A stretch of 64,000 bases of DNA from Brevibacillus reuszeri (GCF_001187725.1 NZ_LGIQ01000005.1:867350-931349), one strand, 5' to 3'; shown: positions 49,905-60,503, numbered from the stretch's first letter. Translations and numbers: made by a program. The notes: generated by a model not told the origin, from the sequence alone.

Positions 49905-50429
49905 ATGGGGATTCTCGTAATGAGTGACAGTCACGGACTTGTACACGAGGTCAAGCAGGTGGCAGACAGACATACTGTCGATAAAATCTTGCACTGTGGA
50001 GACTTTTGTGTAGATCACGAGCGCGAGCCGTTTTCCTTGATGACACTTGTCCGGGGCAATTGCGATACGACTCAGACGGTGCCGACAGAACAACAGACTG
50101 AGTGGCGCGATCTCCATATTTTTCAAACCCACGGGCATCTGTACGGCGTGAAAAGCTCTCTCTTGCGTCTTCATTACCGGGCAGAGGAGACTGGAGCGAA
50201 TGTCGTTGTCTTCGGACATTCCCATGTTCCAGCTTGTGGCGTGGAGAGAGGAATCCTGTTCCTGAACCCGGGAAGCTTGCAGATGCCAAGAGGCTTTGAA
50301 GTCCCTACATACGCGATTGTGGAGGAAACGGGCGTCACTCCAAAGGCTGTGAATGTGACGGTTTCGTTCTATGATTATAAGGGCAATACAGTAAAGCAGC
50401 TGGGCGGGAATTATTCGCTCCGCCGCTGA
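49905..50429 (+). CDS. ysnB: MJ0936-type metallophosphoesterase (YsnB/YfcE-like)
   Basis: This is a 174-residue phosphodiesterase. Metal-ligand motifs are visible: MSDSHGL (D-x-H), LHCGDF (GD), LVRGNCD (GNxD, with C in place of H in the extended form), FQTHGHLYGV (GHxH-like) and VVFGHSHVPAC (GHSH). The natural substrate is unknown. The ATG at 49905 has GGGGAG at a longer spacing. It follows rdgB by 80 bp and closes the conserved group before tig. Confidence 0.92.
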   Translation: MGILVMSDSHGLVHEVKQVADRHTVDKILHCGDFCVDHEREPFSLMTLVRGNCDTTQTVPTEQQTEWRDLHIFQTHGHLYGVKSSLLRLHYRAEETGANVVVFGHSHVPACGVERGILFLNPGSLQMPRGFEVPTYAIVEETGVTPKAVNVTVSFYDYKGNTVKQLGGNYSLRR

Positions 50430-50440
50430 ATCGTGGCTTC

Positions 50441-50468
50441 TTGTAAAGTAAAAGATTTATGCTATACT
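50441..50468 (+). promoter_or_regulatory. Putative sigma-A promoter of tig
   Basis: TTGTAA (50441-50446) and TATACT (50463-50468) are separated by 16 bases. The pair lies 102 bp before the GTG start of tig at 50570 and after the stop of ysnB, so the leader would be about 95 bases. Confidence 0.6.
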
Positions 50469-50569
50469 AGAATGGTTAAAATGGCTAGAATATTATCATC
50501 CGAGCCTGCGAAGATTTCACGGCGCGGCTGGCGATGTTCTGTTGATTCGATTTAGGAGGGGAAGTTTAC

Positions 50570-51862
50570 GTGGCAGCAAATTGGGAAAAGGTAGAGAATA
50601 ACCAGGGAGTCCTGACGGTTGAAGTAGATGCTTCGCAAGTAGACGCAGCATTGGATCAGGCGTTTAAAAAAGTGGTACAAAAAGTTCAGGTTCCAGGTTT
50701 CCGCAAAGGAAAAGTTCCACGCAAAATGTTCGAAGCTCGTTTTGGTGTAGAATCCCTGTACCAGGACGCTCTTGACATCCTGTTGCCAAATGCATACGGA
50801 CAAGCTGTTCGTGAAGCTGGTATTGAGCCAGTAGATCGTCCAGAAGTAGATGTAGCGCAAATGGAGCAAGGTAAAAACCTGATCTTCAAGGCGACTGTAA
50901 CTGTGAAGCCTGAAGTGAAGCTGGGCGACTACAAAAACCTCAGCATCGAAGAAAAAGAATTCACTGTAACTGACGAAAGTGTAGACGCTGAACTGAAGCG
51001 TATGCAAGAGCGTCACGCAGAGCTCGTAGCAGTAGAAGAGGGCGCTGCGCAAAGCAGTGACCTGGCTGTAATCGATTTCGAAGGCTTCCAAGATGGCGTG
51101 CCTTTCGAAGGCGGTAAAGCGGAAGACTACTCCCTGGAGCTGGGTTCCGGTACTTTCATCGCTGGTTTCGAAGAGCAAGTAGTAGGCATGAACGTAGGCG
51201 ACGAAAAAGAAATCACAGTAACCTTCCCAGAAGAGTACCACTCTCCTAACCTCGCAGGTAAAGAAGCGGTATTCAAAGTGAAGCTGACCAGCCTGAAGCG
51301 CAAAAACCTCCCAGTTTTGGACGATGAGTTCGCAAAAGACGTGAGCGAGTTCGACACACTGGAAGAGCTGAAAGCTGACACCAAGAAAAAGCTCGAAGAA
51401 AAAACAGCGCAAGAAAAAGATCAGTATGTTCGTGAACAACTCGTACTGAAAGCTGCTGAAAATGCAGAAATCGAATTGCCTGCTGTAATGGTTGAGCATG
51501 AGTTGGATCAAATGGTATCCGAATTTGGTCAACGCCTGCAATACCAAGGCATGACGCTGGAGCTGTACTATCAATTCTCCGGCATGGATGAGAGCCAGCT
51601 GCGTGAACAACTGAGCGCAGATGCTACATCCCGTGTTCGCACTTCCCTGACATTGGAAGCAATCGGTAAAGCTGAAAACATCGAAGCGACAGAAGAAGAC
51701 GTAACTGCTGAGCTGGAAAAGCTGGCTGCAACTTATGGCCGCCCTGCAGACGAGCTGCGTAAAATCTTCGCTGCTCAAGACGGTATGGCAGCACTGTACC
51801 GTGATGTGCAAACTCGCAAAACCGTTGATTTCCTAGTTGCAGAAAGCAAGGTAAATGCATAA
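50570..51862 (+). CDS. tig: Trigger factor, ribosome-bound chaperone and prolyl isomerase
   Basis: This is a 430-residue protein, near the family length. The GTG start at 50570 lies 9 bases after TAGGAGGGG. The ribosome-binding segment [19 protein letters not shown] (about 43-61) has the GFRxGKxP signature, the FKBP-like domain spans about 155-245 ([30 protein letters not shown]), and the C-terminal arms follow. Codon use is strongly biased, in line with high expression. It precedes clpP, clpX and the two lon genes, a protein-quality-control block. Confidence 0.97.
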   Translation: MAANWEKVENNQGVLTVEVDASQVDAALDQAFKKVVQKVQVPGFRKGKVPRKMFEARFGVESLYQDALDILLPNAYGQAVREAGIEPVDRPEVDVAQMEQGKNLIFKATVTVKPEVKLGDYKNLSIEEKEFTVTDESVDAELKRMQERHAELVAVEEGAAQSSDLAVIDFEGFQDGVPFEGGKAEDYSLELGSGTFIAGFEEQVVGMNVGDEKEITVTFPEEYHSPNLAGKEAVFKVKLTSLKRKNLPVLDDEFAKDVSEFDTLEELKADTKKKLEEKTAQEKDQYVREQLVLKAAENAEIELPAVMVEHELDQMVSEFGQRLQYQGMTLELYYQFSGMDESQLREQLSADATSRVRTSLTLEAIGKAENIEATEEDVTAELEKLAATYGRPADELRKIFAAQDGMAALYRDVQTRKTVDFLVAESKVNA

Positions 51863-51925
51863 GCTTAGGAAGAACGCATGATTGGTCAGTGGTCAGGCTA
51901 ATCCTGAATGCTGGCTGGAAGGCTA

Positions 51926-51955
51926 CAAGGCACGAGAAGATCGTGCCTTGTTTTT
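51926..51955 (+). terminator. Terminator after tig
   Basis: The perfect 10-bp stem CAAGGCACGA / TCGTGCCTTG has a 5-base loop and is followed by TTTTT. Confidence 0.93.
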
Positions 51956-52031
51956 CCACCATTGGACTTTTTTGCGCGATCCTTCTCAATTAAAGGGGAA
52001 TCCCTTTTACCGGTAAAGGAGGAAGATACAT

Positions 52032-52613
52032 ATGTTAATACCTATGGTCATCGAGCAAACCAGTAGAGGCGAGCGCTCCTACGATATTTACTCGCGCCTC
52101 TTGAAAGATCGGATCATTTTGCTGGGCACGGAGATTGACGATGAGATTGCCAATCTGGTAGTAGCCCAACTGCTCTTTTTGCAGGCAGAGGATCCGGACA
52201 AAGACATATCCCTATACATAAACTCACCAGGTGGTTCTGTAACAGCAGGCATGGCAATCTACGACACGATGCAGTACATAAAACCTGATGTGTCCACCAT
52301 TTGTGTGGGCATGGCTGCAAGTATGGGCGCATTCCTACTCGCGGCTGGTGCAAAAGGGAAACGTTTTGCATTGCCAAACAGTGAAGTGATGATTCACCAA
52401 CCACTTGGCGGCGTGCGTGGCCAAGCTGAGGATATTCGCATTCATGCCGAATGGATTCTCAAAACGAAACGCCAACTCAATCAGATTTTGTCCGAGCGTA
52501 CGGGTCAGCCATACGAGAGAGTAGAGCAAGACACTGATCGCGACAATTTCATGAGCGCAGAAGACGCAAAGGCCTATGGATTGATTGACACGATTATTGA
52601 ACGCAAAAACTGA
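52032..52613 (+). CDS. clpP: ATP-dependent Clp protease proteolytic subunit
   Basis: This is a 193-residue serine peptidase that forms the tetradecameric chamber used with ClpX and ClpC. The catalytic Ser is in [11 protein letters not shown] (about residue 98), the His in [11 protein letters not shown] (about 123), and the Asp in [15 protein letters not shown] (near 170-173). The N-terminus [24 protein letters not shown] is typical. The ATG at 52032 follows AAAGGAGG by 9 bases. In B. subtilis clpP is elsewhere; here it stands between tig and clpX, as in many other Firmicutes and Gram-negatives. Confidence 0.97.
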   Translation: MLIPMVIEQTSRGERSYDIYSRLLKDRIILLGTEIDDEIANLVVAQLLFLQAEDPDKDISLYINSPGGSVTAGMAIYDTMQYIKPDVSTICVGMAASMGAFLLAAGAKGKRFALPNSEVMIHQPLGGVRGQAEDIRIHAEWILKTKRQLNQILSERTGQPYERVEQDTDRDNFMSAEDAKAYGLIDTIIERKN

Positions 52614-52633
52614 CCTGTTGTGAGGTGAAGCGC

Positions 52634-53899
52634 ATGTTTAAGTTTAACGACGACAAAGGCCAACTGAAGTGTTCCTTCTGCGGCAAGTCCCAGGAACAGG
52701 TGCGCAAGCTGGTGGCTGGTCCTGGTGTATACATTTGTGACGAGTGTATCGAACTGTGCAACGAAATTGTACAGGAAGAGCTGGGTACTGAAGAAGAAAT
52801 CGACATGAAGGAAATTCCAAAACCGGTAGATATTCGCAAAATCCTTGACGATTATGTAATCGGACAGGACATGGCGAAGAAATCTCTTTCGGTAGCGGTG
52901 TACAACCACTACAAACGGATCAATTCCGGCGCAAAGATTGAGGATGTCGAGCTGCAAAAATCGAACATCATGCTGATTGGTCCTACCGGTAGCGGGAAAA
53001 CGTTGCTGGCTCAAACATTGGCGCGTATCCTGAACGTACCATTTGCGATTGCGGATGCAACCTCTTTGACGGAGGCGGGTTACGTTGGGGAAGATGTGGA
53101 AAACATCTTGCTCAAGCTGATTCAAGCGGCTGATTACGATGTAGAAAAAGCTGAAAAAGGCATTATCTACATCGATGAGATCGACAAAGTAGCACGCAAG
53201 TCCGAAAACCCATCCATCACTCGTGATGTTTCCGGTGAAGGCGTACAGCAGGCTTTGCTCAAAATTTTGGAAGGTACGGTTGCGAGTGTTCCTCCACAAG
53301 GCGGACGCAAGCATCCACATCAGGAATTTATCCAGATCGATACCTCCAACATTCTGTTCATTTGCGGTGGTGCGTTTGACGGCGTAGAGCAAATTATCAA
53401 GCGTCGTTTGGGCAAAAAGGTAATCGGCTTCGGGGCAGACTTTGGCGATGGTGTCAAAGCAGATCTGAAAGCTGGCGAATACTTGAAATACGTATTGCCA
53501 GAAGATCTGCTGAAGTTTGGTCTGATTCCAGAGTTTGTGGGCCGTTTGCCGGTTCTTGCGACTTTGGAGCCGCTGGATGAAGAAACACTCATCCGTATCC
53601 TGACTGAACCGAAAAACTCCTTGGTCAAACAATATCAAAAGCTGCTTAGCCTTGATGGCGTAGAGCTGGAGTTTGATGCTGGTGCTCTCTTGCAAATCGC
53701 AAAAGAAGCGATCAAGCGAAACACAGGTGCACGTGGATTGCGTGCGATCATCGAGCAAATCATGCTGGATATGATGTATGAGCTGCCATCCCGCGAGGAT
53801 GTCACCAAGTGCGTGATTACGGAAGAGACCGTGCGCGACAAGGTGAAGCCACAGCTCACTACCAAAGACGGCAGAGAGATGCGCGGCGAAACCGCTTAA
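52634..53899 (+). CDS. clpX: ClpX, ATP-binding unfoldase subunit of Clp protease
   Basis: This is a 421-residue AAA+ unfoldase. The start is ATG 52634, behind AGGTG, which gives [19 protein letters not shown]; a GTG at 52625 is less likely. A zinc finger of CSFCGKS and CDECIELC cysteines is at residues about 13-38. Walker A GPTGSGKT is near residue 117, Walker [10 protein letters not shown] near 182, the pore loop GYVGEDVE near 150, and the ClpP-binding loop has the IGF-type KVIGFGADF. The clpP stop is 20 bp upstream. Confidence 0.97.
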   Translation: MFKFNDDKGQLKCSFCGKSQEQVRKLVAGPGVYICDECIELCNEIVQEELGTEEEIDMKEIPKPVDIRKILDDYVIGQDMAKKSLSVAVYNHYKRINSGAKIEDVELQKSNIMLIGPTGSGKTLLAQTLARILNVPFAIADATSLTEAGYVGEDVENILLKLIQAADYDVEKAEKGIIYIDEIDKVARKSENPSITRDVSGEGVQQALLKILEGTVASVPPQGGRKHPHQEFIQIDTSNILFICGGAFDGVEQIIKRRLGKKVIGFGADFGDGVKADLKAGEYLKYVLPEDLLKFGLIPEFVGRLPVLATLEPLDEETLIRILTEPKNSLVKQYQKLLSLDGVELEFDAGALLQIAKEAIKRNTGARGLRAIIEQIMLDMMYELPSREDVTKCVITEETVRDKVKPQLTTKDGREMRGETA

Positions 53900-53919
53900 T
53901 CGAGTAATAACCAAACACA

Positions 53920-53951
53920 AAACCATTCCGTATATGCGGGGTGGTTTTTTC
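53920..53951 (+). terminator. Terminator after clpX
   Basis: An AACCATTCCG arm pairs with CGGGGTGGTT (with G-T pairs) and is followed by TTTTTT. It separates clpX from lonB. Confidence 0.78.
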
Positions 53952-54098
53952 GTTTCCGTCTTGAATGATTTGGTAACTCCTGCACGGACAGCGGTTTATG
54001 GTTTATGACTTCGTTTGCGGGGCAATACTACTTGATATCGTTCAAGAGACGCTTTTACATATCGGTAAAAAGCTGCCAGCGCAATGGGAGGGATTCAC

Positions 54099-55793
54099 AT
54101 GAACTATACATTGGTCATTGCAGTTATAGAAGTAGTGGTTGGAATCATCATCGGCACCTACTTCTGGAACTTACTGCGTGCGCAGAGAAACACCAAAACA
54201 TCGACGGAAAAAGAATCACGCAAGGACCTCGACACGATTCGTAAAATGAGAATGATTGCTTTGACAGAGCCGTTATCTGAAAAAACGAGACCGAGTAAGC
54301 TGGAAGAAATCGTAGGACAAGAAGACGGGCTTCGTGCTCTTCGCGCTGCCTTGTGCGGACCGAATCCACAGCATGTGATCATCTATGGACCGCCGGGTGT
54401 GGGTAAAACAGCAGCAGCCAGGGTGGTTCTGGAAGAAGCCAAAAAGAACCAGCTCTCACCATTTTCTGCGGACGCCAAGTTTATCGAGATTGATGCAACG
54501 ATTGCTCGCTTCGATGAACGTGGAATTGCTGACCCATTGATTGGGTCTGTTCATGATCCGATTTACCAAGGTGCCGGTTCACTAGGTCAAGCCGGAATTC
54601 CACAGCCCAAGCCAGGAGCTGTGACCAAGGCACATGGCGGGATGCTGTTTCTCGATGAGATTGGTGAACTGCATCCGGTTCAAATGAATAAACTGTTAAA
54701 AGTACTGGAAGACCGCAAAGTAATGCTGGAGAGCGCCTATTATAGTGAGGAAAACAACCAGATTCCATCGCATATTCATGATGTGTTCAAGTACGGACTT
54801 CCTGCGGATTTCAGACTGGTTGGCGCGACGACAAGGCTGCCGGATGAACTACCTGCGGCGCTGCGCTCTCGCTGTCTGGAGATCTTTTTCCGCCCATTAA
54901 AAGCGGGGGAAATAGGAAGTATCGTTCGTACTGCTGTCCTCAAGATGCAGCTGACGATCGCAGATGAGGCAGTTTCCGTCATTGAACGCTATGCAACGAA
55001 TGGACGTGAAGCGATCAATACACTGCAGATTGCAGCAGGTATAGCTTTGACGGAGCAACGCCGGGAAATCCATGCTGCTGATGTAGAATGGGTCATGCAC
55101 AGCAGTCAAAAATCACCGCGCCCCGAAAAGCAAGTACACGATTCCCCACAGATCGGACTGGTCAACGGTCTTGCGGTTTATGGCCCGAATATGGGAAGTG
55201 TCATGGAGCTGGAGGTCACGGCATCACGCGCAGAACTGCCAGGGCAAGGTCGTATTGCAATGACCGGCATGGCAGAAGAAGAAGAGATGGGCAGTCGCAG
55301 TCGGACCATCCGCCGCAAGTCAATGGCCAAGGGCTCGATTGAAAATGTGATGACAGTTTTGCAACGCATGGGTGTTCGTCCGTATGATTACGACCTGCAC
55401 ATCAATTTTCCGGGGGGAAATCCCGTTGATGGACCCTCAGCAGGAATAACGATTGCTACCGCGATTTACTCAGCCATCAAGGAAAAGCCGGTAGACAATC
55501 TGCTCGCAATGACTGGTGAGGTAAGTATTCACGGCAAGGTAAAGCCTGTAGGTGGAGTCGTAGCAAAGGTAGAGGCAGCCAAACAGGCGGGAGCGACACG
55601 TGTATTGATCCCGGAGGAGAACTGGCAGAGCATTTTTAGCGACATGCAAGGGATTGAAATCATTCCGGTTTCTACTGTTTCACAGGTCATTGAGCTTGCG
55701 ATACCGGAAGCTTCCCAGCAGGAAACAGAAGAGCCGGGCTTTACGCTTCAGCTGCCTGCAGAAGATTTGGCTTCCTCGCCAATGTCCCTGTAG
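54099..55793 (+). CDS. lonB: LonB, membrane-anchored Lon-family protease
   Basis: This is a 564-residue protein. I choose ATG 54099, 7 bases after GGGAGG, so that residues 1-25 (MNYTLVIAVIEVVVGIIIGTYFW) form the membrane anchor. The AAA+ domain has Walker A GPPGVGKT near residue 92 and MLFLDEIGELHP (Walker B) near 183. The protease domain has [15 protein letters not shown] with the catalytic Ser near 448 and the GKVKPVGGVVAKVEAA Lys near 490. In Bacillus LonB is made under sigma-F in the forespore; a forespore-type promoter was not identified here. It lies between clpX and lon, as in B. subtilis. Confidence 0.95.
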   Translation: MNYTLVIAVIEVVVGIIIGTYFWNLLRAQRNTKTSTEKESRKDLDTIRKMRMIALTEPLSEKTRPSKLEEIVGQEDGLRALRAALCGPNPQHVIIYGPPGVGKTAAARVVLEEAKKNQLSPFSADAKFIEIDATIARFDERGIADPLIGSVHDPIYQGAGSLGQAGIPQPKPGAVTKAHGGMLFLDEIGELHPVQMNKLLKVLEDRKVMLESAYYSEENNQIPSHIHDVFKYGLPADFRLVGATTRLPDELPAALRSRCLEIFFRPLKAGEIGSIVRTAVLKMQLTIADEAVSVIERYATNGREAINTLQIAAGIALTEQRREIHAADVEWVMHSSQKSPRPEKQVHDSPQIGLVNGLAVYGPNMGSVMELEVTASRAELPGQGRIAMTGMAEEEEMGSRSRTIRRKSMAKGSIENVMTVLQRMGVRPYDYDLHINFPGGNPVDGPSAGITIATAIYSAIKEKPVDNLLAMTGEVSIHGKVKPVGGVVAKVEAAKQAGATRVLIPEENWQSIFSDMQGIEIIPVSTVSQVIELAIPEASQQETEEPGFTLQLPAEDLASSPMSL

Positions 55794-55900
55794 CAGTCGA
55801 GAGCGCCCGTGGATTAGACATCGGATTGTGTTTGCGCTACAATGGAAAAAAGCTTCTGCTTGCAAAGAGCCTTAAGGCCCGTCTGGCTGTTGAAATGGGT

Positions 55901-55956
55901 CCCCAAAAAGTGCTTGAAAGGGGCAGGAAAGATTCATCTGCCTTCACTTTTTGGGG
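55901..55956. other. Long perfect inverted repeat upstream of lon
   Basis: CCCCAAAAAGTG (55901-55912) and CACTTTTTGGGG (55945-55956) are a perfect 12-bp inverted repeat that encloses a smaller GGCAG/CTGCC stem. It sits in the 271-bp gap between lonB and lon. It might be an mRNA structure, a small RNA or a mobile-element relic. It is not a usual terminator because no T-run follows directly. Confidence 0.7.
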
Positions 55957-55982
55957 AGTTTTCAATTTTGCCGGTTGGGCTT

Positions 55983-56007
55983 AAAAACGGCTTGAAAAGC
56001 CGTTTTT
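55983..56007 (+). terminator. Terminator between lonB and lon
   Basis: AAAAACGGCTT and AAGCCGTTTTT form a tight stem with a 3-base loop. The right arm ends in the T-run. It is also symmetric for the opposite strand. Confidence 0.88.
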
Positions 56008-56064
56008 CTCTGTTCACGAGGCTCTTGGTAAGAGGGATAGATCAACAAGGAGAGGTGCATCCGC

Positions 56065-58404
56065 TTGGGCGAACGTTCCGGTAAAAGAGAACTACCGCTT
56101 CTCCCGTTGCGAGGATTACTTGTATATCCGACCATGGTACTCCATTTGGACGTTGGACGGGAAAAGTCCATCCGCGCATTGGAGCAGGCAATGGTAGACG
56201 ATAACAAGATCTTACTTGCGACGCAGGAAGAGGTCCACATAGAAGAGCCAGATGCTGAGCAAATCTACAGCATCGGTACTGTTGCACGTGTCAAACAAAT
56301 GCTGAAGCTGCCAAACGGTACGATTCGCGTACTGGTTGAGGGCTTGCAACGGGCAAAAATCGAGGAGTATCTGCAACAAGAAGAATACTTCATCGTATCC
56401 ATTACATACCTGCAAGAAGAAAAGGCTGACGAAAATGAAGTAGAGGCTTTGATGCGTTCTCTCTTAAGCCACTTTGAGCAATACATCAAGCTGTCGAAAA
56501 AGGTTTCTCCAGAGACGCTGACCTCTGTGACTGACATCGAGGAACCAGGACGTTTGGCAGATGTCATTGCTTCGCATCTCCCGTTGAAAATGAAGGACAA
56601 ACAGGAAATTCTGGAGACGACCAACATCCAGGAGCGTCTCGAAATCCTGTTGAACATCTTAAACAACGAGCGCGAAGTGTTGGAGCTGGAGCGCAAGATC
56701 GGCAACCGTGTTAAAAAGCAGATGGAGCGCACGCAAAAAGAGTATTATTTGCGGGAACAAATGAAAGCGATCCAAAAAGAGCTGGGTGACAAAGACGGTC
56801 GTCAGGGCGAAGTCGATGAGCTCAGAGCACAGCTGGAGAAATCGGATGCTCCTGAGCGAATCAAGACCAAAATCGAGAAAGAGCTGGAGCGCTTGGAAAA
56901 AATGCCGGCGACTTCTGCAGAAGGCTCGGTTATTCGCACCTATATCGATACCTTGCTCGCTCTGCCATGGACGCGTACTACGGAGGACAATCTCGATATC
57001 CACAATGCCAAAAAGGTTCTTGATGAGGATCATTACGGCTTGGAAAATCCAAAAGAGCGTGTGGTTGAATATTTAGCTGTGCAAAAGCTGGTCAACGCTA
57101 TGCGCGGTCCCATTCTTTGTCTCGTTGGGCCTCCAGGTGTGGGTAAAACCTCTCTGGCACGCTCTGTTGCGCGAGCACTGGAGCGCGAATTTGTGCGGAT
57201 TTCCCTTGGTGGCGTGCGTGATGAAGCCGAAATTCGCGGTCATCGCCGTACGTATGTGGGAGCACTGCCAGGGCGCATCATCCAAGGCATGAAGCAAGCA
57301 GGAACGATCAACCCTGTCTTCTTGCTCGATGAAATTGACAAGCTTGCTTCGGACTTCCGTGGCGATCCGGCTTCGGCTTTGCTGGAAGTGCTCGATCCGA
57401 ATCAGAATGACAAATTTAGCGATCACTATATCGAAGAGACATACGACCTGACAAAGGTCATGTTCATTACAACAGCAAACAGCCTCGATACGATTCCTCG
57501 CCCCTTGTTAGACCGGATGGAGGTCATTTCGATCTCTGGCTATACCGAGCTGGAAAAGCTGAACATTTTGCGTGGATACCTCTTGCCAAAGCAAATGGAG
57601 GATCACGGACTCGGTAAAGATAAGCTGCAAATGAACGAGGATGCCATGCTCAAGCTGGTGCGTCTCTACACCCGTGAAGCAGGTGTGCGCAGTCTCAACC
57701 GTGAAGCAGCCAATGTATGCCGCAAAGCAGCAAAGCTGATCGTGGGCGGCGAGAAAAAACGCGTCGTGGTTACCGGCAAAACACTGGAGGCACTGCTTGG
57801 AAAGCCTCGCTTCCGCTATGGCTTGGCAGAGAAAAGCGACCAGATCGGCTCAGTAACCGGCTTGGCATGGACACAGGCTGGCGGCGATACGCTGAATGTA
57901 GAAGTCAGCATTTTGCCAGGGAAAGGCAAGCTGACCCTGACAGGGAAGCTGGGCGATGTCATGAAAGAATCTGCTCAGGCAGCTTTTAGTTATATTCGCT
58001 CTCGTGCAGATCAATGGGGGATCGATCCATCGTTCCACGAAAAAAATGATATCCATATTCACTTCCCAGAAGGCGCGATTCCAAAAGACGGTCCATCTGC
58101 GGGAATCACCATGGCAACGGCACTTGTATCTGCTCTCACTCAAATTCCGGTGAAAAAGGAAGTGGGGATGACGGGCGAGATCACCCTGCGTGGTCGGGTA
58201 TTGCCAATCGGAGGCTTGAAAGAGAAATGCATGTCCGCTCATCGCGCTGGCCTGACGACGATTATCTTGCCAAAAGACAATGAGAAGGACATTGAGGACA
58301 TCCCAGAAAGCGTACGAAGTGAGCTGACCTTCCATCCGGTTGAGCATTTGGATGAGGTACTGCGCATTGCACTTACGAAGCAGCCAGCAGGTGATAAATC
58401 ATGA
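56065..58404 (+). CDS. lon: ATP-dependent protease La (LonA)
   Basis: This is a 779-residue protease of full length. The start is TTG 56065, with AAGGAGAGGTG 7-12 bases upstream, giving [35 protein letters not shown]. The substrate-binding N-domain spans about 1-200, a coiled region 210-290, the AAA+ domain has Walker [12 protein letters not shown] near 355 and [17 protein letters not shown], and the protease domain has [14 protein letters not shown] with the catalytic Ser near 680 and [14 protein letters not shown] with the catalytic Lys. The stop overlaps the next gene by 4 bp. Confidence 0.97.
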   Translation: MGERSGKRELPLLPLRGLLVYPTMVLHLDVGREKSIRALEQAMVDDNKILLATQEEVHIEEPDAEQIYSIGTVARVKQMLKLPNGTIRVLVEGLQRAKIEEYLQQEEYFIVSITYLQEEKADENEVEALMRSLLSHFEQYIKLSKKVSPETLTSVTDIEEPGRLADVIASHLPLKMKDKQEILETTNIQERLEILLNILNNEREVLELERKIGNRVKKQMERTQKEYYLREQMKAIQKELGDKDGRQGEVDELRAQLEKSDAPERIKTKIEKELERLEKMPATSAEGSVIRTYIDTLLALPWTRTTEDNLDIHNAKKVLDEDHYGLENPKERVVEYLAVQKLVNAMRGPILCLVGPPGVGKTSLARSVARALEREFVRISLGGVRDEAEIRGHRRTYVGALPGRIIQGMKQAGTINPVFLLDEIDKLASDFRGDPASALLEVLDPNQNDKFSDHYIEETYDLTKVMFITTANSLDTIPRPLLDRMEVISISGYTELEKLNILRGYLLPKQMEDHGLGKDKLQMNEDAMLKLVRLYTREAGVRSLNREAANVCRKAAKLIVGGEKKRVVVTGKTLEALLGKPRFRYGLAEKSDQIGSVTGLAWTQAGGDTLNVEVSILPGKGKLTLTGKLGDVMKESAQAAFSYIRSRADQWGIDPSFHEKNDIHIHFPEGAIPKDGPSAGITMATALVSALTQIPVKKEVGMTGEITLRGRVLPIGGLKEKCMSAHRAGLTTIILPKDNEKDIEDIPESVRSELTFHPVEHLDEVLRIALTKQPAGDKS

Positions 58405-59060
58405 AAGTAACATCCGCAGAGTTTATCATCAGTGCTGTTGGACCTAAACAATACCCGGAGGACGGCCTTCATGAAATCGCGTTGGTAGGCCGTTCCAACG
58501 TCGGGAAATCATCCTTGCTCAATAAAATGATGAATCGTAAAGGCTTGGCTCGAATCAGCTCGCGACCTGGAAAGACACAGACGCTCAACTATTTCCGCGT
58601 CAACCAGATGCTCTATTTGGTAGACTTTCCTGGATACGGCTATGCCAAGGTTGCTAAAACCATCAAAGAGCAATGGGGCAAAATGATTGAGGGCTATTTG
58701 AAAAATCGCAAGGAATTGCGTTTTGTCATTCAGCTTGTAGACATTCGCCATGCTCCGAGCAAAGATGATATTGCCATGTACGAGTGGTGCAAGCAAATCG
58801 GCATTCCGACAGTTGTTGTAGCTACCAAAGGCGATAAGATTGCACGCGGCCGTTGGCTGCAACATACCAAGGTTATCCGCCAAAGTCTGAACCTTCGGGG
58901 GGATGACACGATGATCATTTTCTCCTCAGAGACAGGACAAGGTAAGGATGAGCTGTGGGGAGAAATTCTACGACGCTTGCGTGGTGGAGAGGAAAATAGC
59001 AAACAAGCAGCTACCCCATCCGCTGAGCAGGCTGTAGCCAAAGCGAAGGAACCATCATAG
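58401..59060 (+). CDS. ysxC: YsxC/EngB GTPase, 50S ribosome assembly
   Basis: This is a 219-residue GTPase. It has G1 [12 protein letters not shown] near residue 33, G2 [14 protein letters not shown]3 VDFPGYGYA near 75, G4 TKGD near 143 and G5 SSET near 175. It is required for late assembly of the large ribosomal subunit. The ATG overlaps the lon stop (ATGA), as in B. subtilis. A tail of about 20 residues rich in Ala, Lys and Glu follows the G domain. Confidence 0.96.
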   Translation: MKVTSAEFIISAVGPKQYPEDGLHEIALVGRSNVGKSSLLNKMMNRKGLARISSRPGKTQTLNYFRVNQMLYLVDFPGYGYAKVAKTIKEQWGKMIEGYLKNRKELRFVIQLVDIRHAPSKDDIAMYEWCKQIGIPTVVVATKGDKIARGRWLQHTKVIRQSLNLRGDDTMIIFSSETGQGKDELWGEILRRLRGGEENSKQAATPSAEQAVAKAKEPS

Positions 59061-59104
59061 ACAGTCTGACCCCAAACCGGAGGGGAGAAGGGGAGGCAGC
59101 TTTC

Positions 59105-60457
59105 GTGAGCGAGCTGGCGTGCTTTGCCATTCGCGGTGTGATAGAAGGCTTCTACGGAACGCCCTGGACGCATGCGGAGCGGCTGGACATGATTGATTTT
59201 TTGCAGCGCTATGAGTACAACACGTATTTTTACTCGCCAAAGGACGATTTGTATGTGCGAGAGAGGTGGATGAAGCCACATCCGCAGTCATCGCTTGTGC
59301 AAATTGAAGAGCTGATTGCCAGAGCAAGTAAAGGCAGCATCCATTTTGTTTACTGCCTCAGTCCGGGCCTTAGCATGGAGTACAGTAGTGCAGAGCATCT
59401 GGAGCACCTGCTAAAGAAATACTCGGAAATGTATCAGCGTGGCGTGCGGCATTTTGGCCTGTTCTTTGATGACATCCCGATGCATCTTTTGCACGATGCG
59501 GATATGAACGGTTTTGAACACCTCGCTGATGCTCACGTACAGGTTACACTGCGTGTGTGGGAGCGGATGAATAGCTGGCCCGAGCAGGTCAAGCTGGTCG
59601 TTTGCCCGACACAGTACAACGGCATTGGCAAGGAGCCTTATGTCATACATCTGGGGCGCCACTTGCCCCAAGAGATTGACCTTTTTTGGACAGGACGCTT
59701 TGTTTGCTCGCCGTATTTGACCGATGGGGATGCGATACGCTTTCAGGAGTTTACAGGCCATAAGCCTCTGTATTGGGATAACTATCCCGTAAACGATTTG
59801 GCGATGGCAAATGAACTGCATATCGGACCACTCCGGCACCGTGATCCAGACTTGTGGAATCATTCGGCTGGTTACGTGGCGAATGCGATGTCTAGACCAG
59901 AGTGCTCGAAGATTCCTTTGATTACGACGGCGGCGTATTTGCGTGATCCAATCGGATACGATCCAGAAGCTGCTTGGGAGCTTGCGGTGAAGGACATCGT
60001 TGGCAAAGAAGATGCTGAGGCGTTTTTATCATTTGCCGACAATGTTCAGGGCTCGTTTTTGTGTGAGATGGAGTCGCCGCGCCTGTTGGAAGCGTTTCTG
60101 ACCTTCCGCTTTCAATTTCTTCAAGGCGATCGTCAAAAGGCGGTTCAGGAGCTTACCCTATTGTTCCATGAGATGGAGCAAAATGCGCATCAGCTTTTGG
60201 GCGGGATGAAGAATCAAAAGCTGGCACAGGAAGCGCGATCATGGATTGAGAAGTATCGCCATTGGGCAAAAGTCGGGCAGTCAGCAGTGGCGCTGATCGA
60301 GAACGGAACCAGTGGCCGCATTCCCCAAGCTGCCTTTCATTTGCTCAAACTAAAGCAGTGGCTGAAACGGACAGAGCGGCTGCCAGAAAAAGTGTGCGGG
60401 CAGGTCATGAAGCTGTTTGTGGATGCTGTCATGCTGGAAGTCAAGAAAACAACGTAA
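59105..60457 (+). CDS. GH84-type beta-N-acetylglucosaminidase domain protein
   Basis: This is a 450-residue protein. The GTG at 59105 follows GGGGAGAAGGGG, with a weaker match near the codon. The N-terminal barrel matches the hyaluronidase/O-GlcNAcase GH84 group: RGVIEGFYGTPWTHAER (residues 10-26), the substrate-binding NTYFYSPKDDLY at 39-50, and the adjacent catalytic Asp pair in FGLFFDDI at 118-124. Later blocks are CPTQYNGIG, IDLFWTGRFVCSP and YWDNYPVND. No signal peptide is visible, so it seems to be cytoplasmic or exported by another route. The substrate could be an N-acetylglucosamine-containing glycan. It is not a usual member of the lon-hemA block. Confidence 0.87.
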   Translation: MSELACFAIRGVIEGFYGTPWTHAERLDMIDFLQRYEYNTYFYSPKDDLYVRERWMKPHPQSSLVQIEELIARASKGSIHFVYCLSPGLSMEYSSAEHLEHLLKKYSEMYQRGVRHFGLFFDDIPMHLLHDADMNGFEHLADAHVQVTLRVWERMNSWPEQVKLVVCPTQYNGIGKEPYVIHLGRHLPQEIDLFWTGRFVCSPYLTDGDAIRFQEFTGHKPLYWDNYPVNDLAMANELHIGPLRHRDPDLWNHSAGYVANAMSRPECSKIPLITTAAYLRDPIGYDPEAAWELAVKDIVGKEDAEAFLSFADNVQGSFLCEMESPRLLEAFLTFRFQFLQGDRQKAVQELTLLFHEMEQNAHQLLGGMKNQKLAQEARSWIEKYRHWAKVGQSAVALIENGTSGRIPQAAFHLLKLKQWLKRTERLPEKVCGQVMKLFVDAVMLEVKKTT

Positions 60458-60463
60458 AAAAAG

Positions 60464-60503
60464 AAAAAGGTTCCTGACCCGCTGTGGGGTAGGAACCTTT
60501 TTT
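60464..60503 (+). terminator. Terminator after the GH84-type gene
   Basis: AAAAAGGTTCCT pairs with AGGAACCTTTTTT around a 15-base loop that has a further GACCC/GGGGT pairing. Confidence 0.88.

Noticed and set aside
50552..51811. 419-codon minus-strand frame inside tig
   Set aside because: It is a shadow created by the strong codon bias of tig; composition is Phe/Tyr/Cys-rich and there is no ribosome site.
51884..51898. TGGTCAGTGGTCAG direct repeat after tig as a CtsR operator
   Set aside because: CtsR heptads are spaced by three bases and end in CAAA. This copy is adjacent, lacks that sequence and lies before the tig terminator, not at a clpP promoter.
52574..53926. 450-codon minus-strand frame over clpX
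   Set aside because: It is a shadow of the highly biased clpX sequence, with no family features and no start signals.
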